Under the pieces are notes generated by a model, which did no database searches, had not been told where the DNA came from, and was given only the letters and a program-made list of their open reading frames with translations. Positions 55,331 to 64,000 of a stretch of DNA of 64,000 bases are shown here, piece after piece. Numbering within the stretch: the first letter of the stretch is position 1; every line of letters starts with the position of its first letter. Location of the stretch: NCBI GenBank assembly GCA_023653785.1, contig JAMKCH010010124.1, positions 1 to 64,000 on the forward strand, given 5' to 3'. This DNA comes from Ophioderma brevispina. Lineage: Eukaryota > Echinodermata > Ophiuroidea > Amphilepidida > Ophiodermatidae. A program made the translations under genes and the position numbers.

Positions 55331-55760
55331 ATGAAATCTTTGCCCCATTTCTCTTTGTCATTGTCGTGGACTATGTGTGGAGACAATCAACACAATGGGT
55401 ATAACTATGAAACCCAAAAGATCAAAACGTCATTAATGCTGAATACTAAAGTATCTTATGAACGTCATTACGCCGATGATCTTATCCTCACTGCTGACTA
55501 CGTTCCTCGGCACAAGACCTGCTAGAAGAAGCTGCTGCTATTAGGTAATCTTATACTTAATGCAAAGAACATTGAAAGTATGGTTTCAACGAAGGTGAGG
55601 CTCACCAACCTATCTGCTCTAAAATGGTTTTATCATCAAAGTACCTAGGGCATTTGTTGTTGAAAGCAGAAAGACTATCTTACACGAAAGGGACAAAGTT
55701 GGGATTCAAAATATGTTTTGGAGAAACCATCTAACGAAAGCAGCATTTTTGAAGGAAACA
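55331..55760 (+). mobile_element. LINE remnant: reverse-transcriptase active site and C-terminal block
   Basis: The plus frame contains HYADDLILTADYVPRHK (about 55466-55515) with the RT YADD box, then in another frame QDLLEEAAAI, then LILNAKNIESMV (about 55550-55585) and an eroded YLG-type block with LTRKGQ (about 55640-55690). It resembles the same RTE/Proto2-like lineage as 39.8-43.25 kb. It lacks upstream motifs and appears cut off where the next LINE begins. Confidence 0.7.
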
Positions 55761-55989
55761 AATCAATGTTGCTCAGAGACGTGCTCTGAGGCAGACACTA
55801 CTTCAGAGTTAGAGACCAGATGACATTCTGGAGATTACCATGATCAACGAGAGCGAGCAGAAAAACTTATTTTTCCTTAAACAATCACCAGAAATACTGG
55901 CATCAGATTTGAAGAACGTGCAGGAACCATGGCTGATAAAACTAAATGGCATATCAGGGTCGACTGGTGATAGCGGGAATACAAAAGCG

Positions 55990-58030
55990 TTAAATAGTTC
56001 ACCAAGCAGAAGAAAGCAGGTACTAACCAGGTACTATCACCGTCAGCATGGAGAAATAATGCAATTTTCCCGATTGGTGGAGTCGGAATATTACTGAACC
56101 TAAAAGCAAAGTAAGCACTTCAATCCTATACACTTATGTCATTTATGTCACCTAGAATATTGGGTGCAACATTTGTTGGTGACAGTTCCTGCCACCTTGG
56201 TCCCACAAATGTGGCAGAAGAAAGAGGGGCTAAGCGCTGCAATATCACAGACAGAGCTTTTAAGAATGTTCTATCTCATAACTTCTACTAATCACGGGTG
56301 ACTCCAATGCACATGTGGGCAAGAAATACTACATCCTTCCGTATTACACGACCCGGCAGTAGATATAACCTCGTTGTTATCATTGTAGGAATCAGGAAGA
56401 AAGACGCTACCCTCTGTACATGTAGTCTACCATTAGGAGTCAAAGTCAAGATGGACTGCATTGCAGTAGAAAATTACCTCGTTATTACCAATGTATGAAT
56501 CAGAACTCTGGAGATGCATTCTACCATCACGAGTCAAAGCCAAGCTGGTACATTCCGGTTAGAAAGAAGTGGAGAAACAGCGTCACCAACCCCTGTGGAT
56601 ATATTTTGCTGCTCTATGGGTTGACCACCATATAGTAACGGCTACAATACGACTGATTCTAAGAGCTAGAGATGAAACTTCTGTAAAAAGAAAATTATGA
56701 CTGGAAGAAATTAGTACAAGATGAACAACTCCAGGAGGGCTATAGCATCCAAGTGCGAAATAGATTTAATGTGTCATTACAAAGCTTTGAGGTTAATCCC
56801 ACATGGAAGCAATCTGGAATGATCACAGAATTGCCGGAAAGGGGTACAAAATGAACAGCTTATCGACAACCTTGAAGATTCAAGTACATCAACAGAAATC
56901 CCCTGAGTAGCACTTATGAGGAAATTCTTCCAAGAAAAATCAGGTGGAAAATGCCAATATCATCTGCCAGCAGAAAGTCTGGGGACCTTATCGTTGATGT
57001 TAGCGGACGAAAGACGATCAAGAAAGAAAAAAGGCGACACAAAATGAAGGACTAGATGCCTTGTACTCGCACTTCCAACAGTTGTTCGGCAAACCTCCAA
57101 AGTCTCCGACCAGTGTGAATTCAAAGACAGAGTCTACGGGAGAATTTGACATGAGAACCTATGCCTTTGATAGAGATTAATATACAGATAAAGATATTTA
57201 TAACAGAATAAGTCCAGGTAAAGACGGGATCCCGTCAGAAATCCTGAACGGATGCAATCTAAATGACATAATCCTTGACTTCTGTAATGATTCGCTACTA
57301 GATGTCAAATACTAGTTCTAAGGAGAAAAATCGAGGAGATAAAGAACAACAATCTGGAGGCAGCACTGGTATCCATTGATACTTTCCACTGGGGGGAAAG
57401 GCTTGACATACCCAGAGTTTACGGCGCACCTGAGAGGCTATTATCACTGTAGGACATAATTATGTACCATCACACAGATCATTTATTATTTTGGACTGCG
57501 TCCTAAGGAAGCGTCTTGGTGTCCTGTTAGACCTCAGGCAATCTAGAAGAAAATGGCAGTAAGTTATAAAAGACCTTGAATGCACGGACCGCGGACGACA
57601 TTGCTGTTCTGGCTAAAAACCTCCAAGACGTAGAGGAAATGCTACACCTTGTAGAGGCTGCAACATTGAAATTAGGACTTGACGGAATGATAGCAAGACC
57701 AAGGTCATTTTCTACAAATGAAATTCCGTCTGATATTAACACTTGATGGAAGTAACCTAGAAATATATAGTTAAAGATTTTAAGTATCTGGTTGCCTGGA
57801 TTGCCAACAGTAAAAATGACTTTAAAACCAGGAAGGCATAGTCATAAAAAGTGTGTGACAATTTAGTAAAATCTGGAAAAGTATACAACTTTTCAAGGGA
57901 TTTGAACTTCCGACCATTGACCGCCACGGTAGAGTCAATCCAGATCTATGGTGCCGAACAATCATTGGACCCTTCTTTTATTAGAGGCAACATCAACAGA
58001 GATCAATGCCTCCATAAGATTAATGATGGC
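55990..58030 (+). mobile_element. LINE remnant with endonuclease and reverse transcriptase
   Basis: Plus strand in order: SAWRNNAIFPIGGVGILLN (about 56044-56100) and ITGDSNAHVGKKY (about 56290-56328) of the APE endonuclease; a linker with DALYSHFQQLFGKPP (about 57058-57102); SPGKDGIPSEIL and NDIILDFCNDSLL (about 57212-57302) at the start of RT; then, after losing the central RT blocks, ADDIAVLAKNLQDVEEMLHL (about 57595-57655) and DFKYLVAWIANSKNDFKTRK (about 57777-57837), ending in VESIQIYGAEQSL. Many stops; an internal deletion of several hundred bases removes the palm. Same lineage as 39.8-43.25 kb. Confidence 0.75.
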
Positions 58031-58130
58031 ATTGTTCAATTCATTGAACATGTTGAACAGAACTTCCACCGTTTTCGCATGCAGAGAAGTGGAAATTTTC
58101 AGGAGTGGTTAGTATTTTTCGCCGGGGGGA

Positions 58131-58430
58131 ATAGATGAATTCAACTTTTTCGGCGTTCCCCTTCACTTCCGTTTAAAAAATTTCGCTTTCCCCCTGATTT
58201 TATGAAATTCCTCTATTCAAAAGTTCATGTTCCCCCTCTTCTTGATGTAAATGTTCATGTCCCCCCCCCCCGCTTACAAATTGTTTTCGCGTTCTCCAAA
58301 ATCCTCCACCCACCCCGGCGTAAATAATGACCCCTCACTTGGTGGGCACAGGATGGTGCTCTCCACACAAGAACACCTCCTAATTTTGTGGGGGGGGGGG
58401 GGGTCATCTGAAATCAAAAGCTTTTGTAAG
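58131..58430. repeat. C/G-run repeat with TTCCCC-type units
   Basis: Phrases like GTTCCCC, TTTCCCCC, GTTCATGTTCCCC and a C run at 58260-58271, ending with a G run at 58391-58403. Probably another decayed MITE with homopolymer-rich interior. No clear termini. Confidence 0.45.
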
Positions 58431-59539
58431 TCCTCCAGATAATCTTGATGAACTGTAAAGACGGGATTACCGAAGCTAAGTTATCACACTCAGGCAGGAC
58501 AGACGACAGAGTTCTTGTGAGACGCGCTGTTAAGGGGTTCTACGTTTTTTGCCAATTTTCGATTGCAATTTTCTTGACTTTACCAATAAGTTACATGTGC
58601 ATGTTGTATATCATATTGTAGCCCATGTTGAAAAGTTTTGAAAAATGGGAATTATTTTGATCTTGTTGCCATGGTAACTGAACAGGGCCTCTGATTGGCT
58701 AAACAAGGGAACAAACGTAACTGCTTACCAGTAACTTGCATTTACACCATAATTGGGTAGAAGGTGCATGGGTACAATGCGCAGGTACAATGTAAATGTA
58801 TTTATGGGCTATTTTACGTTAAGCGTGCACTTAGCAACTACAACTATTATCACATTGGGGAAATAACATAATTCATTCTTTTTTATGATAAATGCTATGG
58901 AGAGCAAGCAACAGGAGCACTTTTACGGAATTCTATTTGTTCTTTCTATTAAAGACACTATCAGTGATTTGCTAAATCAGCAAATCGAAAAAATCATCAA
59001 AAATCAGATTTTTGCATGTATGTAACAAGTACAGGTATCCTAACATACCCTGCAAATGATAAGACCAGAAGCAACCTAATAAGGACAGAATCAGAGATTT
59101 TAGTCATTACTGTCCGAACGGACACTTACTACAACACGTAATTGAATGGAGAACCGTGTCCTCTCCAGAACATGTGATAATGGGTAATTGTTGAACCAAG
59201 AATGACTGCAGTATTTTATATTTTATTCCGACAAAAGAAGCATTATTGCATTATTTCTTCTAACAGATCAGAACATAAATTTGCTGTTGTCATGCTTTGG
59301 GGAGTCTAAATTTATGATTTTGCATCTTGTTTAACGTATGTCCTCTCCAGAACAAAACAGGATTTTTGTTAAAATCCAAAGAAAATAAAGTATAAAAGTA
59401 GCAGCACCTATATTTATGTGATAAGTTATTAATTTAGGTTGCATGTTATGTTTGGAAACCACAAGGTTGTCTAGGTTTTTGTGTAATTCTTGAAAAAAAT
59501 TAAGTACTTCTAACACAAATGTTCCAAAATATTTGGAAA
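58431..59539. other. No gene seen
   Basis: AT-rich sequence. The motif TGTCCTCTCCAG already appears at 59157 and 59338, foreshadowing the tandem repeat that follows. Palindromic GATTTGCTAAATCAGCAAATC at 58970-58990 is minor. Confidence 0.45.
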
Positions 59540-60230
59540 TGTACCAGCTGACATATTTTTAAACATTGTAAAATGACATTTTTACTCTTAGAATGTGCAG
59601 CAGTGTCCAGTGACCAGCACAGCCAAACAACAGACAAGTATGAACCTATTATAGTTAAGGTAAAATTGCCCTTTCAAATATGGTATGATGATTGTTAAAC
59701 AAAATGTCCTCTCCAGTCTCCAGAACCAATTAAATGGTCCTTTCTCAGCTCAAGTTCCATGGATTTTGCATAATAACAATATATATTGATGTTAAACTTT
59801 TACTATACAATGGAAATGGTGTTGCTGATGATATAACTGCATAGATCAAGAATGTGATGTGATGACACAGTGGGATTTCCACAATTTTCCTTGCAAATGT
59901 TCAGCATTATTTGAATTTGTACCAGCTTCAATATTTTTAAATGTTTTAAAATGACCCCATCAAAGACACACAAAATGTACAACAATGTCTAGTGGCCAGC
60001 ACAGCCAAACAATAGACAAGTATTCACCAATTTAAGGTAAAAAATTGTCATTCCAAAGATGGTATGATGATTGTTAAACAAAATGTCCTCTCCTGAATAT
60101 ATGGTTCTTTCTCAGCTCAAGTTCCACAGATTGTGCATAACAACAAGACATCCTGATGTACAACTTTTACTAAACAATGGGAATGTTGTTTTTAATGATA
60201 ACAATGCACACACAAAAAAATGCATTATAT
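59540..60230 (+). repeat. Tandem repeat, two copies of about 367 bp
   Basis: Units at 59540-59906 and 59907-60230 share TTTTTAAA...AAAATGAC, CCAGCACAGCCAAACAA, AGACAAGTAT, GGTATGATGATTGTTAAACA, AAATGTCCTCTCC and TTTCTCAGCTCAAGTTCCA, at a constant offset of 367 bases. About 80-85% identical. Further partial copies of TGTCCTCTCCAG upstream suggest more, older units. Confidence 0.85.
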
Positions 60231-60519
60231 ACCTGCATAGTTAAAAAATACCTGCAAGACCTCACACACTTAAGTTTTAATAACTGTCACATTCAATGAT
60301 TTTGCACTTGTTAGAGTAAAAGATGTAAAAGACCTAATCACTACAGCATGTTGACCAAATACCTCACACGTTTTTGATTGGATGTATTTTTCCAGCTAAC
60401 TGTTCATTTCATTCGGATACACACTGTATATGGATAAGAAAGCGAAGGAACAATCAGGCCAAAAATGCCAGGAGCACTTCACCTCCTATACCGCCTGGTG
60501 CAACCCTTACCAAAAGAAG
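60231..60519. other. No feature seen
   Basis: AT-rich interval; a 65-codon frame at 60374-60571 runs into the purine-rich tract and has no domain. Confidence 0.4.
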
Positions 60520-60850
60520 GACATGTCGGGAGAAAAAGAGACAGAAACGGCCGGGAAGGACAAACAAATAAGACCGACATAACGAAATAGGGAGATAGAG
60601 AAAGCAACAAGGAGACAGGGACAGAGGGAAATATAGGGAGGCAGAGAAACGTAAAGACAGACAGAGGCAAATACATGCAGGCAGAGATTGCGGACATAGA
60701 GCAAGGCCCAAACGATTAACGCTAAGAAAATCAGAGAAAGCGCCAAAGATTGAGACAGAAAAATACAAAGACAGAACAGAGACAAAGAAGTAGCGACAGA
60801 GAGACAAAGTGACAGATAGAAAGACAATGACATGTAAAGAGTGACAGACT
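60520..60850. repeat. Degenerate (GACAGA)n purine-rich tract
   Basis: Repeated GACAGA, GAGACAG, GGGAGATAGAG and AGACAGA phrases over about 300 bases. Frames on the opposite strand are Ser/Leu/Cys-rich products of the repeat (60454-60962) and are not signal-bearing proteins. Confidence 0.85.
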
Positions 60851-61036
60851 GCGACAAGGACTGAGAAATAGCCGTTTTATTCTTACGCCACGAGGTATTT
60901 CCAAGTTTTAACTTCGAGTGACCGGCTTTGCCGCGCCTTTGCATGATATTCGGCCAAGACATCTATGCTTGAATGGTTGGTTGATTGATTGATTGATCGA
61001 AATTGACTCATAAGTGCCTGCCAGACCCTCAAATGA

Positions 61037-61199
61037 GGGTAGACGTTTAATATATAAGTCCCATGGATGCAAATGAGATATTACAATTGATTCCGTCATG
61101 CGCTGTATGACGTTGTGCAGTAGCGCTTGACGGAATGAATGGCAATACCTCATTTGCATCCATGGGACTTCTATATGAAACGTCTACCCAAATGGGAGT
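61037..61199. mobile_element. 163-bp hairpin MITE
   Basis: Ends GGGTAGACGTTT and AAACGTCTACCC. Arms share ATATA-AAGTCCCATGGATG, then CAAATGAG, then ATTCCGTCA and GCGCT, with a small loop near 61110-61125. Flanks AAATGA (61031-61036) and AAATGG (61200-61205) may be a target duplication. Both arms contain the octamer ATGCAAAT. Confidence 0.85.
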
Positions 61200-61222
61200 A
61201 TATCGGTGACAGGTAACGTGTA

Positions 61223-61606
61223 TGGCAGGCTTAATGTCCAATAATTCGAAAAACCCGGTTTCTCGATAAAAAAAACGGTTTTCGCCGGGAAACCCGATTT
61301 TTCGATCGAGAAACTGGATTTTTCGATCGAAACCCCCCAGTTTTTCAACTTTATGGTTGAAAAACCGGTTTGAAAACCCCTAGTTTCTCGATTGAAAAAC
61401 CGAGTTTTTCAATAAAAAACACGAATTTATCGATGAAACCTTGGTTTTTCGGTAGAAAACCCCAGTTTTTCAAATTTGGTTGATAAACCGGGTTTTTCGT
61501 TTGGCGAGAAACCCGGTATTTCGATCGAAAAACGGGTTTTTGGCGAAAAACGGGTTTTTTTGGCGAGAAACTGGGTTTTTCAAATTATTGGACATTAAGC
61601 CTGCCA
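61223..61606. mobile_element. 384-bp TA-flanked fold-back element with minisatellite interior
   Basis: Termini TGGCAGGCTTAATGTCCAAT and ATTGGACATTAAGCCTGCCA are perfect inverted repeats for at least 24 bases, flanked by TA (61221-61222, 61607-61608). The interior is about 12-14 degenerate units around AAACCGGGTTTTTCGATCG, which is itself palindromic, in alternating orientation. No coding capacity. The related phrases at 4441-5345 may be an older relative. Confidence 0.85.
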
Positions 61607-63469
61607 TAAACGCGTCAAAATTTCGGGGTCCTTCGGTGACAAATTTTAAGTAGGAGTCTGCAGGTGAGAAATAATTAAATTCGAGATGTTTCAGAAATTT
61701 CCTTCAAAGGGGTTTTGATCAGAACTGTCATTTTTAAACCTCCCTACTGAAACAAAATACAAACCAAACAAAAACATATCAATAATTTTTTTAATGTACC
61801 AAAACTTAGGTGGTTCCACAGACTTCGCCCACTGGACTCACTCCCGGGTTGATAAGGCATCTGGAAACCACTGTAAGGCTACAAGATATGCCATGGGAGT
61901 GAGGTGCAGTAAAGAGCAAGAAATTTGGAATAGTCACCAAAATGAGTGGGGCAGGTGAACGGGTTGGGTGTAGTGTGTTAGGTTGATTGATCGGTTGATT
62001 GGTTGAGAATAATTGATGATATCTATCGATCAGTGTATGGATTTGTTGCTGGTGTATTCAAAAATTCACTGGTTATTCCAGTTATCCTAAATTTTAAAAA
62101 CTTAACCCTCACCTAAAAATCTTAATGTCCTTAGGCCCTAAAATAATTATTAGTTTCTCGTAGCAGTGCATGGCTTCTGAAGGGAAGAGGGAGACTGTTA
62201 TATTTTTTTACGAAATGGACAATAAAAATATGGAGGTTTTCACTGAAAATCGATATTACCATGCAGCATCAGCCGCATCATAAAAAAAGGGTAGGCTTTT
62301 TAATTGTGAGTTGTCAGGAACATGATCCCTCGGGAGGTCTCTCAAAATCACTGAACGTGACTTTGGTCGATATAATTAGGACTACATCATCCGAATTTCA
62401 TGATTGAAACTTTATTAATCTAAGAAATTGAAAAAAAAAAGAACAAAAAGTGTGACCATCCAAACGGGTTAGGAGGGAGGCTATAGGAGAACATGATAAG
62501 ACTTTGTTATGCAGCCTGAACATTATCCCTCTGACCACACCCTAACACAAATAAACCCAAACCCTTATGCCCAAAGACTAATAATGATGCCGAACACCAT
62601 TCGATTGAAGCCAATAACCGGTGTGAAAGCCGATAGTCCGGCGGGAGCCCACAGTCCGGGGCTCCATAGAGATAAGGACTAAAGCATGAAAACAATTTGC
62701 GTGAAGAGTCAACTGAACGAGCCCTATTGTTCACCATTGTTCGGCTCTGAGTTCGCCGATCTTATAATTACTTCTACACAGGGCAATAAGTCCGTGTGTA
62801 AAACAATGTTGGGTAAAGATAACCATATCAATAAAAGTGTAGCAAAACTCTAACTATACACATGTTTTCCTTAGCTCAGCCTGTTAGAAAAGAAGTGATG
62901 ATCAAAACAAAAAAATGGCGTCGGTCGGGGTTACCCGACACCTCACGGGTAATGCGAAACGGTGTTTTCAATGGCAACAACTTTGGGGATAAAAATAAAC
63001 AATTTTTGTTTCTAACAACATAAAGTTATGATAATCATGTATATGAAATAAGCTCGGTGAGAGTTTAAATATGTAGATAGATGGAACACTTATATTCGTG
63101 CCATAGGAAACGGGTCGTTAGGGTTACCCCAAACCAGGTGATGTTTAAGCTCGTGACTTTCATTAAAACTCATCATGACGTGCCCCTGTGTACGTGTTTT
63201 TAATGGAAGGAACCCTAGCCCTATTAAACTATTAAAACCCATTTCTCTTCTTCTGGAGATGTGATAGGCATCCAGAAATGTATATATCCGATATCATTTT
63301 CACGATAAGGGTTTTTGTAATCTCGCGAGAATGTGCGAGATTTCCATATTGGTCAGTTAATTTGAATTACAGTCCAAAGGAAGCTAACACCATATAGCCC
63401 TGGAGCTAGCACCACATGTAACACATCTCAAGTACAAAAGGTTGCGTGATTAAATATGTTGACAGACTG
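61607..63469. other. No gene seen
   Basis: AT-rich to moderate composition. The 76-codon minus frame at 62507-62737 is unrecognised. 62930-62955 and 63113-63140 share GGTTACCC-type phrases only. No RNA gene or repeat boundary detected. Confidence 0.45.
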
Positions 63470-63655
63470 AACTCCCCCATCCGATCTCCGTTCCCTCCCC
63501 CTTCCCCTCCCCTTACCTCATTATCCCCCCCCTCCCCTTTTCCCCTCCCCTCACATCCTCTCATCATATCTCTCCCCACCTTCCTCCCCCCCTGCCATCA
63601 CAACTTACCCTCCGCCTCCCCCATCTCTCTCTTTCCCCTACCTTGCCACGCGGAA
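63470..63655. repeat. Pyrimidine-rich (CCCCTT)n-like tract
   Basis: About 180 bases almost entirely C and T in phrases such as CCCCTCCCCTT and CTCCCCACC. The Pro/Ser-rich frame at 63446-63694 comes from it. It may form triplex structures. Confidence 0.85.
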
Positions 63656-64000
63656 ACCCCTGAACGTGATCTAAAGTGCCGAAGTGGGCCTTAAGGAGAA
63701 GGGCCAAAACAAAGTTGTACGGGGTCAATTGTAAAATTGATCCAACATGTTGAAAAGCATACCATCTTATGTGTCTAACACTAAGGATTCAGAAAAAGGT
63801 AAGTTTGTATATGGACAGCATAAAGTTTTCAGAGTTATAGGCTAAAAAACAGCAAAAAATCAATAATAAGGGTCAATTTCAGTGGTACAGGGGTCAATTT
63901 TAAAGTTGCTCGATTTGGATAAAAAAATGGTGCAATTATTGGGGCGTCTATAGGATTAAAATAAGAACTAGTTTGACGTCTATAATGCGTAGTTTCAGAT
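63656..64000. other. Possible dispersed repeat with GGGGTCAATTTTAAA phrases
   Basis: GGGGTCAATTGTAAAATTGA (63721) and GGGGTCAATTTTAAAGTTG (63890) are similar, 170 bases apart, with a third GGGTCAATTT at 63868. I cannot define an element. No coding similarity. Confidence 0.35.

Noticed and set aside
60454..60962. Ser/Leu/Cys-rich minus-strand frames resembling membrane proteins
   Set aside because: They translate a degenerate GACAGA purine tract; overlapping frames look alike, as expected from a repeat.

Overview
The window is non-coding, repeat-dominated DNA of an animal. It is AT-rich, has no convincing intact host gene, no rRNA and no functional tRNA, and every long coding similarity I can read belongs to a transposable element. 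The element mix (several non-LTR retrotransposon lineages, a Tc1-like transposon, tRNA-headed SINEs with a V-SINE-like core, many fold-back MITEs) suggests a marine invertebrate. A deuterostome such as an echinoderm, hemichordate or lancelet is my guess; the phylum is not established by the sequence.

Layout. 1-9.3 kb: AT-rich DNA with decayed minisatellites, a minus-strand LINE 3' part (3254-4440) and a nested palindrome (5025-5204). 9.87-15.25 kb: a large inverted-repeat composite whose arms carry palindromic TTTGTAAC motifs and a CTCGCCCC-type minisatellite; it has itself been invaded by a 1.06-kb element and by two LINE tails. 16.6-23.7 kb: a CR1-like reverse-transcriptase remnant split by a 141-bp MITE, then fold-back elements at 19.1, 20.9 and 23.6 kb. 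26.5-29 kb: a minus-strand LINE tail split by a TTAA-flanked element, then a fold-back element with TTCGG minisatellite arms. 31-34.2 kb: a plus-strand LINE and a second partial copy. 35.4-36.3 kb: a tandem duplication. 37.6 and 46.0 kb: two SINE copies, the second interrupted by a MITE. 39.8-43.25 kb: a long minus-strand LINE with endonuclease and reverse transcriptase, containing an exact 283-bp duplication. 50.9-54.4 kb: a duplicated unit with a filled and an empty transposon site, then a Tc1-like element. 55.3-58 kb: two more LINE remnants. 59.5-61.6 kb: tandem repeats and fold-back MITEs.

Nothing here forms a gene pathway. What the sequence shows is a nesting history: SINE, LINE and composite sequences are the targets, and TA- or TTAA-flanked elements interrupt them. 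In several places a second copy or mirror arm preserves the pre-insertion sequence, so the insertion can be read directly. A recurrent theme is fold-back elements whose arms are made of short degenerate tandem repeats. Two near-identical direct duplications, each with a run of 21-22 A at a junction, should be tested as assembly artefacts before any biology is built on them.
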